64,000 bases of DNA from Poa pratensis (lineage: Eukaryota > Streptophyta > Magnoliopsida > Poales > Poaceae), in contig CAMZMU010000069.1 in NCBI GenBank assembly GCA_947311845.1, positions 14,278,891 to 14,342,890 of the forward strand. Direction: 5' to 3'. A program made the position numbers and the translations under genes. The notes beneath the pieces were generated by a model. That model had not been told where the DNA came from. It made no database searches and worked only from the letters and a program-made list of their open reading frames with translations. The stretch's first letter is position 1. Every line of letters starts with the position of its first letter. This document shows, in pieces, positions 12,801-24,154 of the stretch.

Positions 12801-14351
12801 TAGAAATTGTCTGCAAGCCAAAATCCCATTACTATATCAGTATATCATACTGCATCAAGGATTGCACAGAGACAATTCATCAGTGAGCATAAATATGGCA
12901 CTATTGAAAAATTTACCTTTCCGTGTAGCCGAGTCTGCAACTATTTATTCTGCTTTTGTGTCAATCCCGCGTGGTAACAGATTACTGACAGCTCAACAGC
13001 CTCCCTGCTTATAGATCAATGCAACACAGGGTGATGAAATAAAAACCATAGCTATGTGTACGTGATCTATTTGCTTGGACACATGGGACTGTAAGGAGAG
13101 CCAAGAAGAGGTGATCCAGCAAAACCGAAAGATGTGGTTATCTGGTGGGATCCAACAATAGTATCGACAATACGGAAAACAATTGTAGTGTAGATAAAGT
13201 CGTGATATACCATTGTGTAAATTTTCAATGTAAAATTCATATTATTTTGCGGCAAATCTGCTAAAATTTCGAAGGTTATAGACTATGCATTGTTCACCGA
13301 TCTAGATGTGCATATTTGTCTTTTTTGCTTAGGCCAAAATATAACATAGTTTTATTAAATTTTGCACAGTGGTGGAGCTCAATATTAACTACACCCGTTT
13401 TCTGAATTTTTTAAAACATGAAATACAGATTTTTTTTATAAAAAAAATCGAGCTACATGTAGCTCGGCCTCCATTTTCACTTTCCGTATCGATAACTAAT
13501 TTCCCACTTAGGCATGACAACTGTTTAGAGCGAAAATGGTGGTGAAAGATATATAGTTTGCAATATTACGTGTAGTACGAATAGCGATATCTAGAGCAAC
13601 AGATTTAGGCCTGTTGCATATCCAAATAGTAAACTGAAGCGTAATTTTTCTTCCGATGAGAAGTTGTTTAATCCTATCAATGTGTTCTACTTTTGTAACA
13701 CTGCTTACTTACTACCACACAATCTCAGTAAACTCAGATGCATTAATATCTCCATGGAGTCAATCTCTAGCGTGGTGTGTCACGAACTGAGAGAAAGGTA
13801 GTCAAGCCATGAGAAAATCCTGAATATAAATATATCAAGCTCACAATTCATATGGCCACGTGCACACAGCAGGAAGAAACAATAGATGGACGCAGGTAGA
13901 TCAATCTTTAATAGTGCCAACGCTTATCTCCAGTCCTTCATGTTTTCCAGATTAGAGAAGCACACATCTGAATTTTAAAGAAATTAGCTTACCTCAAAAC
14001 AGAAATTCGAGGAAGCGGCTTCCGGCGGCCGCACAGTCAGCAAATATACCGGAAGGCCACAAACGTGCATACATGCTTTTCCATGTTTCCATGTGGGATG
14101 TGCTCCGGTTTATACAGATCGCACGGCGGCGGCCGGACAGCACATGGATGATCTTTCAAAGCCCTAGATGAAGGCACGCAAGTCACGTACGGAAGAATAA
14201 CGCTTCGCGCAGGTGGGACGGGAGTGCGCGCTTCAGCTCGAATATCCAAAGGCTGTAAACTAATGACAGGTTAATCGTATGGATGAAATTATTTTAAACT
14301 CCAGGATTAACGTGGTGCCTCCATTGATGTCTCCAATTAGTAAATATAAGA
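9839..14351 (-). mobile_element. Non-autonomous Helitron (4513 bp)
   Basis: On the minus strand it starts TCTTATATTTACTAATTGG (from 14351) and ends with the hairpin CCCGTGC-AGAT-GCACGGG (9850-9867), a 7-nt spacer (TTCACGA) and CTAG (9839-9842). It is inserted between host A and T, as Helitrons do. Removing it rejoins the interrupted BARE/Angela LTR exactly (CATGCTATTA|TTGTATTAACC), which fixes both ends. No Rep/helicase or other recognisable protein was found. Internal open frames are at most about 96 codons. The body is AT-rich with a GC-richer patch at about 13990-14240. Whether it carries captured gene fragments could not be settled by eye. Confidence 0.85.
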
Positions 14352-14502
14352 TAATAGCATGGACAATAAACATATATCATGAACAGAGAAATATGATATA
14401 CTTTTTTATTACCTTTAGGGTATATTTCCAACACTTTGGTGGCATGCATTCTATGACATTGAGATGAAGTGTTGTTGTTTGGTCGAGTGGATTAGGCTCG
14501 AC

Positions 14503-15157
14503 TAATATAACAGTTACTTTTTTTTTTTTGAGGAAGGATCCGACACTTATATTCAGAAAACTCAGCACAAATTACAAACAGGTCCCCGCAACCACCCGTC
14601 TTCTAGCCGCCTCCGCACCGCCTAGGCCCACCACCACCAGCGACCACCCACCTCCAGCCTCCGCTCCCCTCGCCACCGAGGCCGGCCGGAGCAGGAGCAC
14701 CAGAGAAAACCACCAGAACCAGAACCAGAACCAGAACCCCTGGCACCAAAAACGGATCCTCAACCTCCAGCAGCCTTCCCCCTCGCCTCCACGGCCGGCC
14801 AGAAAAGCTAGGACAGAGGAGAAGATCCGACAGAACAGCTTCACAACCTCCCCGGCACAGAGGCCGGAACGGGGACAGGAGGGGAAGCACCCAGCCCAAC
14901 ACACCGCCGCCATCGCCACCGTCCTCGACAGCGCCGCCAGGGCACGCACACCTACAAGCTTACCTAACTACACGCACGAACGAGATCCGGAGCTCCCCCC
15001 CCCCACCTCACGGTGCCGAAACGGCGACCGGAGGCGGAGGGGAGCGGCGGAATCGCCGGCGAGAACGAGGAAACTGCGGTTCGCCTCTCTTTTCGCCTCT
15101 CTGGACTGTAGCAAGGGGAGGGGAAAGAGAAGACCTTCGTTAATATAACAGTTACTT
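14503..15157 (-). mobile_element. Short retroposon with poly(A) and 17-bp target duplication
   Basis: A 621-bp GC-rich insert (14520-15140) is flanked by perfect TAATATAACAGTTACTT copies (14503-14519 and 15141-15157). Next to the low-side copy is a run of T, so the RNA-sense strand is minus, ending ...GGATCCTTCCTC plus poly(A). A long variable duplication plus a poly(A) tail is the mark of LINE-mediated target-primed reverse transcription. The minus strand could encode a 125-residue frame (14949-14572) rich in Trp/Phe and Gly from GGTTCTGGTTCTGG repeats. I do not recognise a protein and think it may be untranslated leader. It could be a short LINE derivative (5' leader joined to 3' tail) or a processed transcript. 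Confidence 0.75.
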
Positions 15158-15344
15158 GGTCGGTCATCTACATTAATTAGGTTAAACACTTATTTGTCAC
15201 GGCCACAATCCAAATAACCATGGTCTTCTTACACGTGGAACTTAGATCAAGTCCAACCGCGTCCCTCATTTTTAGCCTATCTAGTTGTAAGTTAGGTACA
15301 AAAGTGAGACCCAAAAGGCCACCCCATACAATCTGTCAGCAGAC
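15158..15344. other. Unassigned sequence between retroposon and LINE tail
   Basis: No feature is recognised. It ends at the T run (15345-15355) that is the poly(A) tail of the minus-strand LINE. Confidence 0.4.
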
Positions 15345-16052
15345 TATCCATTTTTTCGATAAAGGGATTTTATTACTTAAAACTTTTAAGCATTACACCC
15401 GGCCTCTGCATAGCTACGATGCACACGGCCACAAGTTCACCAGTACCCAAGTCGGAAATAAATAAAAGGCGAATTACATATCATAGTGAGAAATTGTAAA
15501 GCCGCCTAAGATGGTGGTAGGTCGATCCGGAGACTATGTGGCCATCCATGCTGGGAGAATAACTCCCTCGCCGCAGCCTCCAAACGCAACGCCACCTCCA
15601 AAAACAAGTCTCGGTGCTCCACACACTGCAGGATCCACACCGTTTAGCCAATTCCCAAAAAAACCTTTATCGTTAAAAACAGATAGATAACCTGCATAAC
15701 ATAAGCATTTTTATCGTTAAAAATCTTGTCATTTCTACATAGCCAGAGCGACCAAATAACGGCAATCGCTCCCACCCTAATAAGAGTTTAAACCTAGGAT
15801 CCACACCGTTTAGCCAATTCCCAAAAATGTTTCCAACGCTACGTGGAGGATATAAGGTAGAACCTATCTGGATGGTTGACCATACAGACCTAGCAAACTC
15901 ACACTGGAAGAATAAGTGTGTAATAGTCTCGTCATGCTGACAGAAGACACACTTTTACTTCCGTGCCAATTACGTTTGGCAAGGTTATCTTTAGTAAGAA
16001 TTACTCCTCGATGAAGATACCATGCAAACACCTTAGTTTTTGGGGATCTTCA

Positions 16053-19000
16053 TGTAACAGCCCAAAGTGTGAACCTAAAAACCTGTTTAAAATTTTCACT
16101 TTTGTGTTCATTGCATCATGGCATCCTTGCATCAATATTGTAGTTAGGGAATTGTGTTGGTTTAGCACCATTTTAAAACCACAATGCAAACTTGTTTCAA
16201 CAAACTGCCAAGTAATATTTTGCACTTGCTATAAAATTATCAAAGGAGCAACCTTTCGAATCTAGCAAAATGCTATAATCCAACACTTTGAACAAATGTT
16301 GTCAAAAACATTTTATTTGGAGACACCAAAGTTAGGGGAGCCTCCCAAATTTTGGCATAATTTTCTAAAAATGTTTTGGTGACCTAAAGAAAATCAGGGA
16401 AATTTGGATGGTTCTAAAATTAAAAGAGAAAAGGACTTGTCTGTGAGGAAAACGAAAGCGCAGGGGTTTTATGTAAAAGAAAAGGACACTAAAGTGAAGG
16501 AGAGAAAACCCCCAACCAGCCCACTCCCTCCATCCTCGCTCTCCTCTCCATTCTTCTCTCCCCAAAGAGCTCCAAGAGCTAGCTCCCATGGCCGAGCTCG
16601 CCGCCGTTGATTGAGGAGTCCCCGAGCGAAACAAAGACCACCAATAGCTCCGCCTCGTCGTCCTCTACCACTCCACCGAAGGAATCGAGTTGGGAAGCCC
16701 GCAATCGAGCTCACCGTCAAGTTCTCCGCAAACCACCGCCGGAGCTCTCCCGGACGATTCCGGCCGTCTCCGTCCATCTCCGGTCCTTCCAAGCACCCCC
16801 ACGAGTTCAGGGTGAGCATGCCCTTCTGGACCCTACATTCCCTCCTATCCCTCTAGTTCGTCGAATCCCCGTAGCTCTATTTCGTTTTGGTCGCGTTGAC
16901 AAATCCGGTGTCCAACCCGGAAATTTCCGGAACTGAACCCGGAATCACCCGGTACCAGACCCGGAATGGTCCGGAATCTATACCGGGTTAAGAAAAACGG
17001 TACTGGACTCGACCATTTTCGCCCGGTTCATACCCGGAAATGACCCGGAATTAAACCCGGTGCCAGACCCGGTATAAAACCCGGAATGACCCGGTACAAA
17101 ACCCGGAATCATCCCAGAAAATTCCGGATTTCAAACCGGATGCTCTCTGAAACTTGTTTTAACACCAATTCTTTTTCCGTTGCTTTATAATTGTTGCAAG
17201 AATGTTAACCACCTAAAATTGCATCTCTCACATGATCATGTCATATCATTACAAGTTAAATCCTAGGGTCTCAACTACGTTAATCAACAAGTAAAGATGA
17301 TTCCTTACTTAACTCCACGGTGTATTCGAGGTGTGTCCCCACTAAGCACCCAAACTCCGTTTAAATTGAATAGTTGAATCATCCTCCTCCGGGGATTTAA
17401 ATTGACATGTCATCATGTTTTGTGCATTGCATTTGCTAAAGTTTGTGTGGTGATTGATTGTTCTTCCGTTGCTATGCCTCGATAGATCAAGCAGCCGGGG
17501 TTACTCCACAATACCCCGAAGATCCGTACTACCAGCACGTTGAGCAAGGCAAGCGTAATCCCCCCTCTGAGCATGTCTTATCCTATGTTTCCGCAAATAT
17601 TTTCTCCACTATAATATTGCATGCGGTTCTAAATGTCAATCTTTGTTGGATTAGAGTATCCTATAGTTGCATTAAGTTCCCGATGCCAATACCTGTTTTC
17701 CCTCCTATTATCCATAGGGTTGTATTGTTGGCCGAGATACTTACTATGCTATGTTGTTGCTTAGCCATGCTTAGTTAATTGCATAGCTATATGGTGGACG
17801 GTTTATGTTGGAAACAGGTGATGAAATGAGAATGATGGTGGAGAAATTGTGGTGACGGATAATAAAATGCTTAAAGGTGGGGATGAGAGGCCACTGTGGT
17901 TGTGGTTTTTGTCTCGTTCTCGCCGCCTAGGTGCGAGTGCTATACCTCTTGAACCAAGACTGAGCGTGCAACCATGCGTGAGGCCTATGCATTTGCAGGA
18001 ACCCTCATAGACTAAATAACTCGAGCGGGGCTAGCCAGGGTCCTCTAGTTCGGGCTTCCATTTGCGCGTGCGTGAGTTGGTGGTATGAACTGGGATGAGG
18101 ATTGTGGTATTAGGAAAGTAAGTGTCCGCGGGACAGGGGGTTGGAGGAGTCACCAAACCTGTCCTACCGGCACTGATGATCCTGGAAAGTCCTTAACGAG
18201 GGAGAAGTCGACACCGCTCCCACCCAGCCGGCTCTCCAAGGAAGAGGGCTAAAAGCTAGGTAATGGGCCGGACGGTACGCGTGGCGAAGGAGCTGGAGCC
18301 CTTCGGGACTCCGGGGACTTCAACTTTGTACACCCCTGCAGGGTAAATCTTTTCGAAAAGCCGTGTCCGCGGTTATGGACGACTTGGGAAGTGAAGGTAA
18401 GATCATAGAATAACTTTAACGGAATGATTAAAAACTGGGTACTAGAGGTACCACTCACAAAGCAAGGTGAGCTTCCTCGAGGGTGATTCGGGGAGGTGCC
18501 TTGATGAACAGGTACAGTGGTTGATGATGGTGGTTGTTGTTGAGAAAGGTGATCAAGAAAAGAGTACTTCTTACCTCTTTTGAAAATACTCTGATTAGTC
18601 GATGCCATGGAGTTGTGTTTTATAAATAAAATCAGCTTTATGCAAAACAGCCATAAAACCTTTGAGAGCCAATCATGGAGCATATATTAGCTCTTAATCT
18701 TGCGAGTTCGTCGAACTCAACGTCGTTTGCTTATTTTCAGGAGAGGACTTCACCGACCTCGAAGGTGGGTTCTTTGTGGACGTCGACGAGTAGTCTGGGG
18801 TTCCCAGGTGGCAGCTTGGGACATCCTGGAACAGCTGGCGTTGTGATGTTTATCTGTAGGCCTCTTAGGCCATATGTTGGATCTTGTTGTTTAGAACAAC
18901 CTAATTTGCTTCCGCTTGTTGTAATGTTGGGTCTGTGACCTCTGGTTGTCATTTGCTATCTTTCTCTATTATAAGAGTTGAACTATATGATTTGTGTCGT

Positions 19001-19127
19001 AGAGTCTGTGATGTGCCAGTTGTTCCACAAGTCTTGATCTCTCTCTTATGCTTTGATAGTGTGCCTGCTGGTATCGGATAACCGGAGACACAGTATCACT
19101 GTATAGCAGTCGGGTCAGGGCGCCACA
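16053..19127 (+). repeat. 5' LTR of the gypsy element (3075 bp)
   Basis: It begins TGTAACAGCCC and ends GGCGCCACA just before the primer site. It matches 24155-27036 throughout with scattered substitutions and small indels, several in homopolymers (CCTCCC/CCTCCCC near 16336, CCGGGG/CCGGG near 18316). It contains a run of CCCGGAA-type words (about 16915-17140). Open frames in it (for example 16607-16936) are duplicated in both LTRs and are not known proteins. Confidence 0.9.
16915..17140 (+). repeat. Imperfect CCCGG word array inside the LTR
   Basis: About fifteen words of the type ACCCGGAAT or ACCCGGTA recur at irregular 10-20 bp spacing. The second LTR carries the same array at about 25017-25240. 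Dense CCGG/CG context inside an otherwise AT-rich LTR suggests a methylation-sensitive or structural segment. The function is unknown. Confidence 0.6.
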
Positions 19128-19130
19128 AGT

Positions 19131-19142
19131 TGGTATCAGAGC
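19131..19142 (+). other. Primer binding site of the gypsy element
   Basis: TGGTATCAGAGC, the standard plant retrotransposon primer site complementary to the 3' end of initiator tRNA-Met, lies 3 bases after the end of the 5' LTR. Confidence 0.9.
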
Positions 19143-19693
19143 AGTACTGCCTGTAGGAAACCCTTCTACTGGTCGATGTTGAGTCTAGTGTTTGTGAAAA
19201 TATTTTTAACCTAAAAATGAGTTGTGAAAACCATCTTAGGATTCTTTTTACTCCTTATCTGGTTACCCTCTAATCTCGGAGCAATCTTACCTCAATTTGA
19301 CTTAAAGGTTTTACTTCTCACCTGTTACTTCAAAATGATTAGAAACGGGGTGGGTTCGACCTTTAGTGTTATGTGTCACGTTGCTCCCGCTGCGTTGTCA
19401 ATCCAAATCAACTCAGATGTTTCCACCGAGCTTAATCTTTTGATCCTTTCTTTGGGTTTTAACCCACGGACTTGAACATAAGGTCCCGGATTGTGCCAAC
19501 TAGAGTGTGTTAAGTTGTGATTTCTTAACTCTCACTAGTAGCACATGATGCTGATCTTTACCCAAGTTCTATCTTGTTGTTTTCCTTCTCGCAAAGTATT
19601 ATCGTCCCTAGTCTGTGTACTTGTGAAGACGCTAATGCTATTGTTCGACCATTCGGAGAAAGGTACTAACTGTGTCATTGTCAAATCTCCAGA

Positions 19694-20984
19694 ATGGCTC
19701 GAGGAGGCCGTGGAGGTCGTGGAGGCCGTGGTGGTCGCGGTAACCACAATGATGATGAGGATGATCTGCCGCCACCACCCACAATGGCTCAAGTCTTGAT
19801 GGCCATTGAGGAGAACCGTGGGCGCAATGAGCGCTTGCTTGAGCAGTTGGTGCAGCAGAATGCACGGAGGAACGAGTGCAACACTCTCACCGAGTTTCTG
19901 CGCTCACAGCCACCCACCTTTGCTGATGCTAAGGAGCCACTGGAAGCTGATGATTGGCTTCGTGCTTTGGAGCGCAAGTTCTCCGCGCTTCATGTCCATT
20001 GGCGAGCAAGTCAACTTTGCCACCTATCTCTTGGTTGGTGCTGCTGGCTGTTGGTGGGAGAGCCATGTGGCTTGTTTCCAGCCAACCATGTCTTCACCTG
20101 GGCTGAGTTTCGCACTGCCTTCGTGCGGAGTACATTCCCCAGCCTATCATGGACTTGAAGAGGAGGGAGTTCCTGGATTTGCAACAGGGACGGATGGACC
20201 TCCGCACTTATGGTCGTGAGTTCAACCATCTTTCTCGTTACGCCCCAAGGGACGTGACCAATGATGCTGACAAGCAAGAGCTGTTCCGCAAGGGTCTGAA
20301 TCCGCAGCTCCGCTATGAGCTTTGCCCTTCAGGTTCCAGACCTATCAGGAGCTGTTCAACCAGGCTTTCACTCTTGAGCAAGGAAGAAAGGAACTTGAAG
20401 CTTCCAAGAGGCCCGCACATGGGGATCACCAGAGTTCCTCGGGTTCTGAGAGCAAGAAGCGCAGGGTGTTTGTCCCCTACAGCGCCATACCTCGTGCTCC
20501 CTTCATGCCGAGGGCAGCAGGATATAGGCCACCTCCTCCGCGTCCCACTACTTCGACACTTGGGATAGGCGGAAGTGGGTACCGTCCTATGCTACCTGCT
20601 CCACCTGGAGTCACTTGCTACACCTGTGGCCAGGCTGGTCACTACTCCAGGGAGTGCCCCCAGAAGGCACCTCTCGCTATAACTCCTGCACGAGCCCCTG
20701 CCACTCCAACTGGCAAGGCTGGACCTATTGTGCGTGGTCGCCTGAACCACGTCTCTGCTGAAGAAGCTGAAGAGGATCCTGGCGTCCTTATGGGTGAGCT
20801 TCGAATCAACAACCATCTTGCTACCGTTTTGTTTGATTCTGGAGCATCGCATTCATTCATCTCGATTGCGTTTGCAAAAGATCACCAAATACCGTTCGAG
20901 AAGATGAGCCGTCCCTTGATGATCTCTACCCTGGCTCCAAATGGCAAACCGACGGAGTTACTCCTGAGGTCCAGATTATCATAG
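19694..20984 (+). pseudogene. gag and protease region of the gypsy element, frame-broken
   Basis: The start MARGGRGGRGGRGGRG (Arg/Gly-rich) is followed by a capsid-like domain (LEADDWLRALE near 19935, FATYLLVGAAGCWWE in another frame near 20015, FLDLQQGRMDLRTYGREF near 20170), a CCHC zinc knuckle (CYTCGQAGHYSREC, about 20620-20660) and the aspartic protease active site (LFDSGASHSFI, about 20828-20860). The protein builds the particle and matures the polyprotein. The frame changes near 19996-20002, 20090-20130 and 20319-20326, and again about 20970. Several breaks fit one missing base in a short homopolymer. Confidence 0.8.
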
Positions 20985-21006
20985 CATCCCTGTCCTTCCC
21001 TTTCCG

Positions 21007-24000
21007 TTGATAGCCTTGAGGTCGAAGGGCCTTGATGCCATACTGGGCATGGACTGGTTAGCAAGATACCATGCTAATCTCGACTGTGCTGCTAAGTCCA
21101 TCACCGTGACCCACCCTTCCGGTTACGATGTGCAGTTTTGGGCTACATATTCAGGACCTCCATCATCAGACAATCCCCTCTCCCCGGAGATCGCCCTATG
21201 TTTCATGGAAGGCTTGTCCCCTCCTGAAATCCAGGACATACACGTGGTGTGTGACTTCCCGGATGTGTTCCCGGAAGAGTTGCCTGGCATGCCTCCTGAC
21301 CGAAGTGTGGAGTTTGTCATAGAGCTACTCCCGGTACCGCTCCAATTTCTAAGAAGCCCTACCGTATGCCGGTGGAAGAGTTGGCTCTGTTGAAAGAGCA
21401 AATTGATCAGCTGTTAGCAAAGGAGTTCATCCAGCCTAGCAGTTCACCGTGGGGTTGTCCGGTACTCTTTGTGAAGAAGAGGGATTCTACCGTGCCTCGT
21501 CTAGTCTCTGACTATCGACCGTTGAATGCGGTGACAATCAAGAATAAGTATCCTATTCCTCGCATCAATGATCTGTTGGATCAGTTAGCTGGTGCGACGG
21601 TATTCTCCAAGATGGATCTGAGGTCAGGATACCATCAGATAAAAATCAGAAAGGAGGATATTCCAAAGACGGCATTTGTTACTCGTTATGGCTCATATGA
21701 GTACACCGTCATGTCTTTGGTCTCACAAATGCTCCAGCTACTTTCATGAGGCTCATGAACTCCATCTTCATGGATTATCTTGATAAGTTTGTCGTCATTT
21801 ACATCGATGACATCCTCATCTATTCTAAAACCGACGAAGAGCATGATGAACACCTTCGGTTGGTTCTGACACGGCTTCGTGAACACCGTCTTATGCCAAG
21901 TTCTCCAAGTGTGAGTTTTGGTTGGATAAACTTGTCTTCCTTGGTCATGTAATATCCGCAAATGGTGTGGAAGTTATTCCTGACAAGATTCAGACCATTC
22001 TGGATTGGCCAACTCCAATGTCAGTCAAGGACATCCGTAGCTTCCTCGGATTGGCAGGATATTACCGCCGATTCATCGAAGGTTTCTCCAAGATAGCCAA
22101 GGCCCTAACTGACCTTCTCAAGAAGGATAAAAGTTTGTATGGTCGGCCGAAGCTGAAGAGAGCTTCAACGCACTTAAAGCCAAGCTCACCTCCGCTCCTG
22201 TGCTTGTCCTGCCGGACACAAGCAAGGACTTCGTCGTCTTTGTGACGCCTCTCTACAAGGTTTGGGTTGTGTATTGATGCAAGATGGCCATGTGGTTGCA
22301 TATGCTTCTCGCCAACTTAAGCCACATGAGCTCAATTACCCTACTCATGATCTAGAACTTGCCGCAGTGGTCTATGCTTTGAAGCAATGGAGACCATACC
22401 TGTTTGGTAACCGTTGTGAGATCTTCTCGGATCACAAGAGTCTGAAGTACCTCTTCACCCAGCCGGATTTAAATCTCAGGCAAAGGCGTTGGTTGGAGTT
22501 AATCACGGACTATAATGTGAGTCTGAACTATCAACCCGGCAAAGCAAACGTCGTGGCTGACGCGCTAAGTCGGAAGTCCTATTGCAACAATCTGATGATT
22601 GAAGAGGCTCAACCTGCTCTCCATGAAGAGTTCTCTCGTTTGAACTTAGAACTGGTTCCCTCCGGCTATCTAGCAAATCTGGAGATCAAATCTACTCTTG
22701 TGGACCAGATTAAGGATGCCAAAAGCGTGACAAGGGAATTCTAAAAATCAAGGAGAACATTGCTAGCGGGAAGGCAAAATGTTTCTCTGTCAATGAATCT
22801 GGAGTTGTTTATTTTGGTGACCGCTTGATAGTGCCAAAGAAACGAAAATTGAGGGAGTTGATCCTCCAAGAAGCTCATGAATCTCCTCTCTCTATACATC
22901 CCGGTAGTACCAAGATGTACCAAGACCTTCGACCGCTATTCTGGTGGACTCGTATGAAACGAGAAATTGCCAAGTTTGTTGCTGAATGCGACACCTGTCG
23001 ACGGGTAAAGGCTGAACATCAAAGGCCTGCCGGCACTCTCCACCCTATTGCTATCCCGAGTGGAAATGGGATGAAATTGGTATGGATTTCATTACTGGTC
23101 TGCCGAAGTCTCCAAAGGGACATGATGCCATTTGGGTCATCATTGATCGACTATCAAAAGTGGCTCACTTCCTTCCAGTTCGTGTTGACATTACAGCTGC
23201 CAAGTTGGCAGACCTGTATACCTCTCGTATGTCGTCCTTCACGGCATTCCCAAGAAGATAATTTCTGATCGTGGAAGCCTATTCACCTCCAAGTTTTGGA
23301 CTAGTTTCCAAACTGCTATGGGAACTCGTCTTAACTTCAGCACCGCTTTCCATCCCAAACTGATGGTCAGACCGAAAGAGTGAACCAAGTTTTGGAAGAC
23401 ATGCTTAGGGCATGTGTAATCTCTTTTGGCAAGGATTGGGAAAAGTATCTCCCTTTCGCGGAGTTCTCCTACAACAATAGCTATCAAGCTAGTCTGGGCA
23501 TGGCTCCATTTGAGGTTCTCTATGGAAGAAAATGCCGACTCCTCTAAATTGGTCTGAGACCGGAGAGAGGGCACTCTTTGGTCCAGATATATCAATGAAG
23601 CTGAGGAGAAGGTTAGAATCATACGAGAAAATCTGAAGATTGCTCAGTCTAGGCAGAAAGCTACTATGATAAGCATCATCAGGATTCACTATGAAATTGG
23701 TGATAAAGCTTATCTCCGCGTCTCTCCCCTTCGTGGCGTTCGACGCTTCGGAATCAAAGGGAAATTGGCGCCTCGCTATGTTGGCCCTTCACCGTTCTGG
23801 CCAAGCGAGGAGATCTTTCTTATAAGTTGGAGTTACCGGTCATCTTTCCCAATGTGCATGATGTGTTCCATGTATCTCAACTTCGCCGGTGTTTCAAAGA
23901 TCCTATCCATGGGGTCAATCATGAAGAGCTGGACCTCCAGGAAGATCTTACTTATCGCGAACATCCTATCCGTGTCTTGGACGAAGCCGAAAGAAAGACC

Positions 24001-24150
24001 CGGAACAAGACTACCAAGTTCCTCAAAGTTCAGTGGTCGCATCATTCCGAGGAAGAAGCAACTTGGGAACGAGAGTCTAGTCTTCGTGAGGTATCCCGAC
24101 TTCTTTCCACAATCTTAGAATCTCGGGGCGAGATTCCTGTAAGGAGGGTA
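21007..24150 (+). pseudogene. pol region of the gypsy element (RT, RNase H, integrase, chromodomain), frame-broken
   Basis: In order: a linker; reverse transcriptase with [20 protein letters not shown] and [13 protein letters not shown] (about 21500-21650) and the catalytic YIDD (about 21799-21810); RNase H with [10 protein letters not shown] and [10 protein letters not shown] (about 22300-22460); integrase zinc finger HHCC (HPGSTKM ... CDTCRRVKAEH, about 22895-23020); integrase core (SPKGHDAIW-type segment and DRGS); and a C-terminal chromodomain-like segment (TKFLKVQWSHHSEEEATWE, about 24015-24070). Frame breaks occur near 21328-21335, 21715-21719, 22238-22242, 23060, 23230, 23354-23358, 23534, 23658 and 23785. 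Most lie at short homopolymers. The protein would copy and integrate the element. Confidence 0.85.
24141..24150 (+). other. Polypurine tract
   Basis: AAGGAGGGTA lies just before the 3' LTR start at 24155. It is the expected primer for plus-strand DNA synthesis. Confidence 0.7.
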
Positions 24151-24154
24151 GAAT

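Larger units (their letters stand above)
8261..14433 (-). mobile_element. BARE/Angela-like Ty1/copia solo LTR, split by a Helitron
   Basis: Read on the minus strand, the sequence from 14433 (TGTTGGAAATATACCC) and on through 9838-8261 (ending CCTACA) follows the Triticeae BARE/Angela LTR: TACATGTGTA, the GACGTGATGGACATACCC region, CTCTGGGCCACTCGGTAG, TCTCGGTCATATCCGCACG, ATCACGAGGAGCTCCG and CTTGCTGGATCAAGAAGGAG. The 5-bp target duplication CTTTG flanks it at 8256-8260 and 14434-14438. No internal retroelement sequence is present, so it is a solo LTR formed by LTR-LTR recombination. Without the Helitron it is about 1.66 kb. Low-end bases lie next to the older LINE tail. Confidence 0.85.

Noticed and set aside
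14528..15189. Plus-strand Pro/Thr-rich frame of 206 codons and overlapping minus frames
   Set aside because: GC-rich retroposon interior with frames open in several phases. No family signature and the plus strand is antisense to the poly(A) direction.
16607..16936. LTR-internal frames of 80-116 codons, repeated at 24571-25039
   Set aside because: Same frames in both LTRs with differing C-termini. No known domain. More likely leader sequence than genes.
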